Shown here: positions 16,703-24,069 of the stretch, piece after piece
Layout of the letters: the number at the start of each line of letters is the position of its first letter
How positions within the stretch are numbered: the first letter of the stretch is position 1
Source of the DNA: Muribaculaceae bacterium
Lineage (GTDB): Bacteria; Bacteroidota; Bacteroidia; Bacteroidales; Muribaculaceae
Assembly (NCBI GenBank): GCA_022484565.1
Contig: JAKVKZ010000018.1
Span: forward strand, 1-46,578
Direction: 5' to 3'
DNA length: 46,578 bases
The notes under the pieces: model-generated
What the model was told of the DNA's origin: nothing
The model's input: only the letters and a program-made list of their open reading frames with translations
Database searches by the model: none
Program-made: the position numbers and the translations under genes

Positions 16703-17233
16703 ATGAGCAACGAAATAATTGAATCGATGAAATCACGCCGCAGTATTCGCGGATACGTGGCCGACAAAATGCCGCCTGAAAGCATCATAAATGAAGTGAT
16801 TGAGGCAGGCACTTACGCCCCGACAGGAATGGGCGCGCAGTCACCAATCATAGTGGCAGTAACCGACAAGGGCACCCGCGACATGCTTTCAAAAATGAAT
16901 GCTGAAGTGCTCGGCACGAAGTCCGACCCGTTCTATGGCGCGCCTGTGGTGCTGATAGTGCTTGCCGACCGCAACCGTCCGACGTATCTTTACGATGGCT
17001 CTCTCGTGATGGGCAATCTGATGAACGCAGCACACGCCGTCGGGCTGGGAAGTTGCTGGATTCACCGCGCAAAGGAGGTATTCGACTCGCCTGAGGGCAA
17101 GGCTCTGCTGAAAAAATGGGGAATAGAAGGCGACTACGAAGGCATTGGCCATTGCGTAATCGGCTATCCAGCTTCCGACAAGTCTCCCGCAGCCAAGCCG
17201 CGCAAAGCTGACTATGTGCATTATGTGAAATAA
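16703..17233 (+). CDS. Nitroreductase-family flavoprotein
   Basis: This 176-residue FMN-dependent oxidoreductase has the family start ESMKSRRSIRGYVADKMP with the Arg-Arg-Ser-Ile-Arg FMN phosphate site near residues 12-16. PTGMGAQSP contacts the flavin, and a glycine-rich AAHAVGLGSCWIHR region lies past residue 110. The group reduces nitroaromatics, quinones or flavins using NAD(P)H, and the physiological substrate here is unknown. Length is at the short end of the family but complete. It is a single-gene unit with its own promoter and a terminator at 17252. Confidence 0.92.
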   Translation: MSNEIIESMKSRRSIRGYVADKMPPESIINEVIEAGTYAPTGMGAQSPIIVAVTDKGTRDMLSKMNAEVLGTKSDPFYGAPVVLIVLADRNRPTYLYDGSLVMGNLMNAAHAVGLGSCWIHRAKEVFDSPEGKALLKKWGIEGDYEGIGHCVIGYPASDKSPAAKPRKADYVHYVK

Positions 17234-17251
17234 CTCATTGCAAAAAGCAAT

Positions 17252-17299
17252 AATAATTGCCGTTTCCACGATAATGTGAGGAAAACGGCAATTATTTTC
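17252..17299 (+). terminator. Intrinsic terminator of the nitroreductase gene
   Basis: AATAATTGCCGTTT pairs with AAACGGCAATTATT around a loop of about 16 bases, ending in T. The stem is nearly symmetric in composition and could act in both directions. The remaining bases to 17536 hold the next promoter and leader. Confidence 0.8.
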
Positions 17300-17413
17300 T
17301 CATTCATCCGCATCACAGCCGCAAGAATGCAAAATGAACATCAAAATGCGTTTCAATTGCATAGTTTAACACTAAATAGCAACCGCAAGTGCAGGAAAAA
17401 CGCTGAATTGTAT

Positions 17414-17421
17414 TACTTTTG
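17414..17421 (+). promoter_or_regulatory. -7 promoter element for the GH25 pair
   Basis: TACTTTTG matches TAnnTTTG and gives a leader of about 110 bases before ATG 17537. The leader holds imperfect stems such as GAAG...CTTC at about 17474-17500. Confidence 0.5.
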
Positions 17422-17536
17422 CATCTAAATAATTGCATCGCCGGTTAGGCCGACGGAAATTGCAGATTTCAACGTGAAGTAAGGCGCAAAGCTCTGCTTC
17501 ATTTTGTGTGCAATTAATTTAGATTATTTGAAAATA

Positions 17537-18604
17537 ATGCGAAAATTAGTAATATACTTTTTATTGTTATTCTGCTTTCAAGTGGTTTATGCGCAGCACA
17601 TTGAGGATTCTGGCATAGAGCACCGCAACGGGTCGAATTATGACGGAATTGATGTGTCGAGCTACCAGCAGGACATCGATTGGGAGGCCGTGAGCAAAGA
17701 CCACAATATTAAGTTTGCCTATGTGAAAGCGACTGAGGGTGCATCCTACACTTCGCCGCATTATATTAAAAACATTCGCAATGCACGCCAGCACGGTGTG
17801 AAAGTGGGCAGTTACCACTTCATGCGCACCACTTCATCAATCAAATCACAATTCGAAAATTTCCGCAGGTCGGTTAACCGCGACGAGCAGGATCTTGTGC
17901 CGATGATTGACATTGAAGTGAAAGAGCCTTGGAACAGAAAAGAACTGATGGACAGCGTGGCAGCTTTCGCGCAGATGATTATCGACTACTACGGCTGCAT
18001 CCCGATGATATATGCCAGCAGTTCATTCTACAATAATTATCTGAATCCATACTTCAACAAATTCCCGCTTTTCATAGCCCGATATTCCTCTACTCCTCCA
18101 ACGCTGAAATATGACGCAAAATATGCCCTGTGGCAATTTTCATCCAACGGCCAAGTTGACGGAATCGACCACCGCGTGGATCTGTGCTGCTTCGGCCCGG
18201 GTGCTTCGGTGAAAGATTTTGCTTTCCGCCGTCAACGCCATCACAAAACCATTTCAGAACTTGTGATTGATGCCGGAGGCGTGGCAAATCATGAGGTGCA
18301 GATGCAGGCACCGCCGCAATTCAAGGCCACAAAGAGCGACAAGAAAAAGAAGAAGGAAAAGGACGAAGAAAAGGAAAAGGATAAAAAAAAACAGCAAGAT
18401 TCGGAAAAAGATTCCAAAAAACAGGACAACTACAAGCAAAAAGTGGCGAACGGCATCGGGTACGACCAGACTCAATACCCCACGCGAAGAATAAAACGGG
18501 AATCTACAAAAATCATCGACTACAGAGCAATTACCGACTCAATAGAAAACGCCAAGAAACTGGAAAAAAAGAACAAGAAGAAGAATAAGGACAACGACGA
18601 ATAA
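17537..18604 (+). CDS. Secreted GH25 lysozyme with charged C-terminal tail
   Basis: Glycoside hydrolase family 25 enzymes cleave the MurNAc-GlcNAc bond of peptidoglycan. Counted from ATG 17537 the 355-residue protein has a signal peptide (1-19, ending VYA). The GH25 barrel runs from about 33 to 225 with DGIDVSSYQ (catalytic-site D39) and MIDIE (D125, E127). After about residue 255 comes a tail made mostly of Lys, Glu and Asp, unusual for a lysozyme; it could bind anionic envelope polymers. An upstream GTG is in frame but would put extra polar residues ahead of the signal peptide. The stop codon overlaps the start of a second GH25 gene (TAATG), so the two are translationally coupled. Likely role: envelope remodelling or attack on neighbours. 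Confidence 0.9.
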   Translation: MRKLVIYFLLLFCFQVVYAQHIEDSGIEHRNGSNYDGIDVSSYQQDIDWEAVSKDHNIKFAYVKATEGASYTSPHYIKNIRNARQHGVKVGSYHFMRTTSSIKSQFENFRRSVNRDEQDLVPMIDIEVKEPWNRKELMDSVAAFAQMIIDYYGCIPMIYASSSFYNNYLNPYFNKFPLFIARYSSTPPTLKYDAKYALWQFSSNGQVDGIDHRVDLCCFGPGASVKDFAFRRQRHHKTISELVIDAGGVANHEVQMQAPPQFKATKSDKKKKKEKDEEKEKDKKKQQDSEKDSKKQDNYKQKVANGIGYDQTQYPTRRIKRESTKIIDYRAITDSIENAKKLEKKNKKKNKDNDE

Positions 18605-19359
18605 TGAAAAACCTTTATAAGACAGTATTGATAGTCCTCATGTCGGCGGCATGCGGCATAATCATCACATCCGTGTCGTGCACACGAACCGAAACTGGTT
18701 ATGTGCGCCACAACATAAATATTGCCCGCGACGACAGCAAATATCAGGGCATCGACGTTTCGAGCCACCAGCAATATATCCAGTGGGACAAAATCAAAAA
18801 GGACAAAAACATTCACTTTGCCTACATAAAAGCTACCGAAGGCGCTCACTACACCTCGCCCCACTATGCCTACAACGTGAAAATGGCCCACAGCAACGGA
18901 ATGCTTATCGGCAGCTACCACTATTTCAGCAGCTACTCGTCGGTACAGGAGCAATATGCCAATTTCACCCGCACCGTGATGGCGAACGAGCAGGACATCA
19001 TTCCAATGGTCGATGTGGAGAAGCTCGGCCAATGGACTCGTCAGGAACTTATCGACAGCCTTTCGCTTTTCATGGATATGCTGACCGAGCATTACGGCAT
19101 CCAGCCGATGATTTATTCGCAAATGTCGTTCTACAACGATAATCTATCTCCCTATTTCAACAAATATCCTCTCTACATAGCACGTTACAGTTTCCGCCAA
19201 CCAAAAATCAAATGGAACGGACACTATGTGCTTTGGCAATACACTGAAAAGGGTGTTGTTCCGGGTGTCAGCTCCCACGTTGACCTTTGCCGGTTCTCGT
19301 CCGACAAATGGTTCGACGACATAGAAATGCCATCATCGAGCAGCCAGAAATCTTCGTAG
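18604..19359 (+). CDS. Second GH25 lysozyme, membrane-targeted
   Basis: This 251-residue paralog of the preceding gene has an N-terminal hydrophobic segment (residues 7-25) ending ITSVSC. That is a weak lipobox, because Ser stands where Leu is usual, so lipid anchoring at C26 is possible but uncertain. The GH25 domain shows QGIDVSSHQ (D51) and MVDVE (D137, E139), followed by the conserved WQYTEKG segment. It lacks the charged tail of its partner. The start codon overlaps the previous stop, and a terminator follows at 19387. Tandem copies with different N-termini and tails suggest division of labour between cell compartments. Confidence 0.9.
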   Translation: MKNLYKTVLIVLMSAACGIIITSVSCTRTETGYVRHNINIARDDSKYQGIDVSSHQQYIQWDKIKKDKNIHFAYIKATEGAHYTSPHYAYNVKMAHSNGMLIGSYHYFSSYSSVQEQYANFTRTVMANEQDIIPMVDVEKLGQWTRQELIDSLSLFMDMLTEHYGIQPMIYSQMSFYNDNLSPYFNKYPLYIARYSFRQPKIKWNGHYVLWQYTEKGVVPGVSSHVDLCRFSSDKWFDDIEMPSSSSQKSS

Positions 19360-19386
19360 AAAGTTCTTGTTCAAGCCAAAAAAATA

Positions 19387-19435
19387 TTGGGCGGCAATAG
19401 TGCATTTCTGCATTTTGCCACCCAACTTATTTTTC
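19387..19435. terminator. Bidirectional terminator between convergent genes
   Basis: TTGGGCGGCAA pairs with TTGCCaCCCAA with one bulge and an inner TGCA/TGCA pairing. T runs follow on both strands, serving the GH25 pair and the convergent dehydrogenase gene. Confidence 0.75.
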
Positions 19436-19449
19436 AAATGAACTTAATC

Positions 19450-20649
19450 TTAGTCCACTTCCAAATTGCAATTGAAAATCTCATGCCACGGAAGTCCCTG
19501 ATGATTCAGTACATCGAGGAACGGATCCGGGTCAAATTCCTCAACATTGTGCACACCCGGCTTAACCCAAAGACCTTTCAGGAACATCATCGCGCCAGTC
19601 ATTGCCGGCACGCCGGTGGTGTAGCTCACGGCCTGCATTCCCGTTTCCTTGAAAGCCGCCTCATGACTGCAATTATTGTAGATGTAATAAGTTAGCGGTT
19701 TGCCCTGTTTGTCTTTTCCGCTGATGCGGCAGCCAATTGACGTTTCGCCATGGTAATTTTTGCCGAGTTCCTTAGGATTCGGCAGCACAGCCTTCAGGAA
19801 CTGTAGCGGAACAATCTCGTGCCCCTCATAGAGTACAGGCTCAATGCTTGCCATTCCTATATCCTGAATCACGCGCAGATGTGTAAGGTATTCCTGACCG
19901 AAAGTCATCCAGAAGCGTGCCCTCTTTATGCTTGGATAATTCTGCACAAGCGATTCAAGTTCCTCGTGATAAAGTAGATATGATTCGCGCGGACCTATGT
20001 TTGGATAATTCAGAGTTTTGTGTATTTCCTGCGGCTCAGTCACAATCCATTTGCCATCCTGATAATAGCGTCCCTTTTGGGTGATTTCCCTGATGTTGAT
20101 TTCAGGATTGAAGTTGGTGGCAAATGCCTTGCCGTGATTTCCGGCGTTGCAGTCCACAATATCGAGGTTCTCAATCTCCGAAAAATGGTGCTTGGCGGCG
20201 TATGCCGTGTAAACTCCCGACACTCCCGGGTCGAAACCGCAGCCCAGTATAGCCGTCAGTCCAGCCTTTTCAAAGCGGTCGCGGTAAGCCCATTGCCAAC
20301 TGTATTCAAAGTGTGCCACGTCGCGCGGCTCATAGTTGGCTGTGTCGAGGTAATTCACTCCACATTCCAGGCAAGCGTCCATTATTGTAAGGTCCTGATA
20401 TGGCAAAGCGAGGTTCATAACCATGTCGGGCTTATGCTTTTTCAGCAGCTGCACCAGGCTATTCACGTCGTCGGCATCAACATAGTCAGTGCTGATGTTG
20501 TCCTTGCCGATTGACTTGGCCACAGCATCGCATTTTTTCTGATTATGCGACGCAATCACAATCTCATTGAATACTTCGGGATTCTGGGCGCATTTCCAAG
20601 CAGCAACAGTGCCGACACCGCCCGCTCCGATAATTACGACTTTTTTCAT
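19450..20649 (-). CDS. Saccharopine dehydrogenase-like protein, probable carboxynorspermidine/carboxyspermidine dehydrogenase
   Basis: This 399-residue cytosolic NAD(P)-dependent enzyme has a Rossmann motif GAGGVGTVAAWKC at residues 8-20. CGFDPGVSGVYTAYAA in the middle and family blocks such as GMQAVSYTTGVPAMTGAM lie near the end. Its overall match is to the enzyme that condenses aspartate semialdehyde with a diamine, the first step of the alternative spermidine route used by Bacteroides and Vibrio. The decarboxylase partner (nspC) is not in the window. It starts 24 bases after rsmA, so the two are probably co-transcribed from the right. A lysine-pathway role is a less likely alternative. Confidence 0.8.
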   Translation of the reverse strand: MKKVVIIGAGGVGTVAAWKCAQNPEVFNEIVIASHNQKKCDAVAKSIGKDNISTDYVDADDVNSLVQLLKKHKPDMVMNLALPYQDLTIMDACLECGVNYLDTANYEPRDVAHFEYSWQWAYRDRFEKAGLTAILGCGFDPGVSGVYTAYAAKHHFSEIENLDIVDCNAGNHGKAFATNFNPEINIREITQKGRYYQDGKWIVTEPQEIHKTLNYPNIGPRESYLLYHEELESLVQNYPSIKRARFWMTFGQEYLTHLRVIQDIGMASIEPVLYEGHEIVPLQFLKAVLPNPKELGKNYHGETSIGCRISGKDKQGKPLTYYIYNNCSHEAAFKETGMQAVSYTTGVPAMTGAMMFLKGLWVKPGVHNVEEFDPDPFLDVLNHQGLPWHEIFNCNLEVD

Positions 20650-20673
20650 CTTATAAATTATATGTATTAACGG

Positions 20674-21462
20674 TTAGTTTCCATTTCTATTGGCTGCCAC
20701 CAGATTGGTCAAAGCCACAAACTGCTCCACGCTAAGCTGCTCGGGACGCTTTGAGAAAATCTCGTCGGCAAGAACTTCGCTGCCGCTGCTGAACATTCCG
20801 CGCACGGAGTTGCGTAGAGTTTTCCGGCGCATTCCGAACGAGGTCTTCACCACCGTTTTCAGCAGCTTTTCATCGCAACCTATGTCGGTCACGCCGTTGC
20901 GAGTCAATCTGATTACGCCCGATTTCACCTTTGGCGGCGGATCGAACACATTTTCATCCACAGTGAACAGATATTCAGGAGTGTACCACGCCTGAAGCAG
21001 CACCGACAGAATTCCGTAGGTTTTGCTCCCGGGAGGAGCGGCAATCCGCTGCGCCACCTCTCGCTGAAGCATTCCGCTGATGCACTTCACCTGATTCTTC
21101 ATTTCGAGCGCTTTGAAATAAATCTGGCTTGAAATATTGTAAGGATAATTGCCGATAATGCAGAATTCCTTGTCGCCATACAGCTCATTTAGGTCAAGCT
21201 TCAGAAAATCCTTTTGGATAATCCTGCCATCGAGCTGCGGAAATTTCATGCTCAGCAGTTCCACCATGTCGCGGTCGAGTTCCACCACCGTAAGGTCGTG
21301 CCCCGCATCAAGCAGAAATTGCGTGAGCACCCCCATTCCAGGACCCACTTCGAGTACCGGCATTCCGCGGTAATCGTCAAGTGTGGCCGCAATTCGGCGG
21401 GCTATGTCCATATCGGTCAGGAAGTGCTGCCCGAGTGATTTTTTGGCTTTAACATGCTGCAT
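20674..21462 (-). CDS. rsmA: 16S rRNA dimethyladenosine transferase
   Basis: RsmA (KsgA) dimethylates two adjacent adenosines in helix 45 of 16S rRNA using S-adenosylmethionine, a late checkpoint of small-subunit assembly. The 262-residue protein shows KKSLGQHFLTD at the N-terminus, the cofactor site EVGPGMGVLTQFLL near residue 38, and the catalytic NYPYNISSQI. The C-terminal helical domain ends SVEQFVALTNLV. All are diagnostic. It lies upstream of and co-directional with the dehydrogenase gene and divergent from the UPF0104 gene, about 110 bases from that gene's start. Confidence 0.97.
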   Translation of the reverse strand: MQHVKAKKSLGQHFLTDMDIARRIAATLDDYRGMPVLEVGPGMGVLTQFLLDAGHDLTVVELDRDMVELLSMKFPQLDGRIIQKDFLKLDLNELYGDKEFCIIGNYPYNISSQIYFKALEMKNQVKCISGMLQREVAQRIAAPPGSKTYGILSVLLQAWYTPEYLFTVDENVFDPPPKVKSGVIRLTRNGVTDIGCDEKLLKTVVKTSFGMRRKTLRNSVRGMFSSGSEVLADEIFSKRPEQLSVEQFVALTNLVAANRNGN

Positions 21463-21497
21463 TATCGTAGTCAGTATTTACGTTTTTACTCCTTATA

Positions 21498-21530
21498 TTT
21501 GCCAAGTACGGATAAAATCTCGTATCTTTG
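21498..21530 (+). promoter_or_regulatory. Promoter of the UPF0104 gene
   Basis: TTTG (21498-21501), 21 bases, then TATCTTTG (21523-21530). Transcription should begin near 21536, downstream of several in-frame upstream codons, which supports the GTG start at 21572. Confidence 0.75.
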
Positions 21531-21571
21531 CAGTCACAAAGTTAGCAATAAATATCTTCAATTTGTCAGTA

Positions 21572-22630
21572 GTGAAAAAAATTCTTCAAAAGCTGTTGAA
21601 ATATCTCATCCCGTTGATTATTGGCGTAGGACTTTTCTATTTCCTCTATAAGAATGTCAACTTCAACGAAATGATGAGCATTCTCCGAAGTGATGTAAAC
21701 TATTTTTGGATAGGTGTGATGCTGGTTATCACTGTTTTCAGCCACATTTTCCGTGCTTATCGCTGGAGACTTCAACTTCGTGCAATCGACATTGATGCGC
21801 CTATTAGCGCGCTTATCAACTCCATATTCGGAACTTACGCAGTCAATCTGATTTTCCCGCGCCTCGGTGAGGTGTGGCGTTGCGGCTATATTGCCGAAAG
21901 GCAGAAATCATCGTTCACTAAAGTGGTTGGCTCAATGGTTGCCGACCGCATGAGCGACACCATCATGGTGCTTTTCCTCACCGTCTGCACATTTTTCATT
22001 GCTCAGGACGCTTTCTATAAGTTCCTTTACACTTATCCGCAAATCAAGGACGGACTTTGGAACATTCTTGTTTCGCCAATCACTTGGATAGGCCTATTAG
22101 TCATAATAGGAATTTTGGTGTGGCTGTTTACCCATAAGACCGAGAACAAGCTCATCAACAAGTTAAAGACGATGTTCGCCAACCTGTGGCAGGGCTTCTA
22201 CGCAGTGACTAAAATGAAAGGGAAATGGTGGTTTTTCATCTACACCTTCCTCATTTGGGGCTGCTATTTCACCCAGCTCTACGTGGCAACATTCGCATTC
22301 GACTTTCCCGACGCGTTCACCGACGTGCGCCTCAAAGCCACTCTCGTGCTTTTCGTGTTGAGCAGCATAGGAATGGGAATCCCAACCAACGGCGGACTTG
22401 GAGCATGGCATCTTGCCATTATCTTCGGCCTGTCGCTCTATGGCCTCGGCCCGTTCGTTATGCCTTACAATTCAAGCGCCACAGCATTTGCGATGCTCGT
22501 TTGGGGCATCGGAGCCGTTCTGCTGATTCTGCTCGGCATCTACGCCTTCATCTATATGGAAGTTGACCGCCGCCACATCAAGGAGGGCAAAACCATCGTA
22601 CGCACCAAAGGCACAGGCATAAAGCTTTAA
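21572..22630 (+). CDS. UPF0104/lysylphosphatidylglycerol synthase-type membrane protein
   Basis: This 352-residue integral membrane protein has about eight hydrophobic segments and belongs to the flippase-like domain family found in the MprF membrane half and in YbhN. Family traits include the conserved stretch INSIFGTYAVNLIFPRLGE near residue 85, followed by a membrane core with GIGAVLLILLGIYAF near the end. Such proteins may move or flip lipids, but the substrate is unknown. I chose GTG 21572 (VKKILQKLLK) because the promoter at 21498-21530 excludes the longer frame, which also runs into rsmA. The next gene follows after 33 bases and is probably co-transcribed. Confidence 0.85.
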   Translation: MKKILQKLLKYLIPLIIGVGLFYFLYKNVNFNEMMSILRSDVNYFWIGVMLVITVFSHIFRAYRWRLQLRAIDIDAPISALINSIFGTYAVNLIFPRLGEVWRCGYIAERQKSSFTKVVGSMVADRMSDTIMVLFLTVCTFFIAQDAFYKFLYTYPQIKDGLWNILVSPITWIGLLVIIGILVWLFTHKTENKLINKLKTMFANLWQGFYAVTKMKGKWWFFIYTFLIWGCYFTQLYVATFAFDFPDAFTDVRLKATLVLFVLSSIGMGIPTNGGLGAWHLAIIFGLSLYGLGPFVMPYNSSATAFAMLVWGIGAVLLILLGIYAFIYMEVDRRHIKEGKTIVRTKGTGIKL

Positions 22631-22663
22631 TTCACAAAGAAAGAACTAAAAAATATATAGATT

Positions 22664-23233
22664 ATGGCCAGCGACAATAATAATGATGATTACGATTACT
22701 TCGACGGTGATGACATCGAGGAGCCTAAAAAGCCTGAGGAAACTCCTGAGGAAAAAGAGGAGCGCGAACTCGCCAAGGACACTATAGAGGTCGGGCACAA
22801 CAAGTACAAGATTATCCTGTGGTCCTGCGTGGGCGTCGTGGTGCTGATTCTGCTGATTTTCGGCTGGATGCACTTCTATCATCCCTATGTGGCTTTGGCT
22901 GAGCAGCCCGGTACTGTGTGGGAATTCAACCTTCAAGGCAATATGTTCAAGACCTATGAGGGCAAACTTGTGCCTGAGGACCACTTGACCGACACCCGCC
23001 TTTATCCAAGCGACAATTTCCTTTACTCGGTTGTAGATGATTCAATCGCCAAAATCATGTTCAGCCTGCAAAAGTCAGGCAAACGGGTGATTCTGAAGTA
23101 TAAGCGTTACAGCGGAACTTTGCCTTGGCGTGGCGATTCAAAAAACATTGTTTACGGCGTAGTGCTTGCTGACACAGTCACCTTTGAAGGCGTACACGTC
23201 TGGAACAATAAGCCTCAGGATCAAAAGCATTAA
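22664..23233 (+). CDS. Conserved small membrane protein of unknown function
   Basis: The 189-residue protein has a very acidic N-terminus (Asp/Asn/Glu-rich, residues 1-45) and one membrane span at about 50-68 (IILWSCVGVVVLILLIFGW). A C-terminal domain of about 120 residues with a likely extracytoplasmic beta-rich fold carries the pattern GTVWEFNLQGNMFKTYEGK. I do not recognise a named family; it looks like a Bacteroidales-specific membrane protein. It is the second gene after the UPF0104 protein and ends in a terminator, which suggests a joint envelope function. Confidence 0.8.
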   Translation: MASDNNNDDYDYFDGDDIEEPKKPEETPEEKEERELAKDTIEVGHNKYKIILWSCVGVVVLILLIFGWMHFYHPYVALAEQPGTVWEFNLQGNMFKTYEGKLVPEDHLTDTRLYPSDNFLYSVVDDSIAKIMFSLQKSGKRVILKYKRYSGTLPWRGDSKNIVYGVVLADTVTFEGVHVWNNKPQDQKH

Positions 23234-23261
23234 TCTCCGGGCAAATCCCGACAATATCACT

Positions 23262-23299
23262 TGCCTGCCGCCCACCTCGGGTTGGCAGGCATTTATTTT
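23262..23299 (+). terminator. Intrinsic terminator of the UPF0104 operon
   Basis: TGCCTGCC pairs with GGCAGGCA around a 14-base loop, followed by TTTATTTT. Confidence 0.85.
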
Positions 23300-23447
23300 G
23301 CCTACGCTGCAAGGCGATTGCGGCGCACCTCCAGCTGCATAGTGCTGAATCGCCGATTATCTAATATAATAAGGTATTCCACCTGCCGCAGCCGGCGCTG
23401 CCGCACAAAGTCTGTGCAATAGGCCTCCATCGTTCCCAAATGGGCAT

Positions 23448-23478
23448 AAAAAAAAGACCCTTCTCACGAAGTGCCTTT
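23448..23478 (-). terminator. Minus-strand intrinsic terminator in the gene-poor stretch
   Basis: On the minus strand AAAGGCACTTC-GTGA-GAAGGGTCTTT forms a stem with one mismatch followed by eight T (23448-23455). Just upstream GCCGC-GTTA-GCGGC (23487-23500) forms a second hairpin. Together they end a minus-strand transcript whose gene is uncertain. The 23300-23447 stretch shows no gene. Confidence 0.7.
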
Positions 23479-23614
23479 AAATCGTTGCCGCGTTAGCGGC
23501 TCCTTACTTATAAACCTAAAACTTAACCAATCTTTTCTACCTAACTTACTAAACCTAATTAATAAACCATTTTCGTACATATCACATGCACTACTTTCAT
23601 TGTAAACAATCGAA

Positions 23615-23863
23615 TTATATTAGAGTACCTTTTTCATTAAACCATTGTGAATCATAAAATATCTTTGTGAACCATCGGCGGTCCCGCTGGACCAACCTTA
23701 AATCTTTTCCACCTTTCCTGATTCTCACCTTTCCTTTGGAAGGATTATTTCCAAACCAAAGGAAAGAGAAATCATTCATAGGTTTTATAAAAACAACAAC
23801 ATAATAATCGCCAATCGCATAGGCTAAGAATCCAATGACATTGCCAGAAATAATCTCAATCAC
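23615..23863 (-). CDS. Doubtful small hypothetical protein
   Basis: An open frame of 82 codons from GTG 23863 (VIEIISGNVIGFLAYAIGDY at the start) ends at 23615. It is preceded by a -7 element at 23932-23939 and followed 140 bases later by a strong terminator. The protein would have a short hydrophobic N-terminus and a basic C-terminal half (GKVRIRKGGKDLRLVQRDRR). Its arginine codons are mostly AGA and AGG, unlike neighbouring genes that favour CGC, so it may be foreign, decayed or noncoding. The frame stays open to 24010, but that extension crosses the promoter. No family recognised. Confidence 0.3.
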   Translation of the reverse strand: MIEIISGNVIGFLAYAIGDYYVVVFIKPMNDFSFLWFGNNPSKGKVRIRKGGKDLRLVQRDRRWFTKIFYDSQWFNEKGTLI

Positions 23864-23931
23864 TTTCAAGCGACCTACCAAAAGGCTTAGCCAATTGCTT
23901 TCGCATATATGCCTTTTTCTTTCTGACAATG

Positions 23932-23939
23932 CAAAGATA
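23932..23939 (-). promoter_or_regulatory. -7 promoter element for a minus-strand transcript
   Basis: The minus strand reads TATCTTTG, an exact TAnnTTTG match, in the gene-poor stretch between 23300 and 24069. The implied transcript runs about 480 bases to the terminator at 23448. Confidence 0.4.
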
Positions 23940-24069
23940 TATCGTTGTTTTCGCCAAAGTTCACCTGTATAAACTAAATATAAACGATTAAAGAAAAAAT
24001 ATAAAGCCATCTACTTAAAAATCAAGTAAATGGCTTTTGCGAATTTAGGGTGAAATATAAATAATGATA

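Noticed and set aside
18340-18430. A-rich low-complexity run as a possible noncoding or slippage element
   Set aside because: It is in frame and encodes the Lys/Glu-rich tail of the first GH25 protein without a break.
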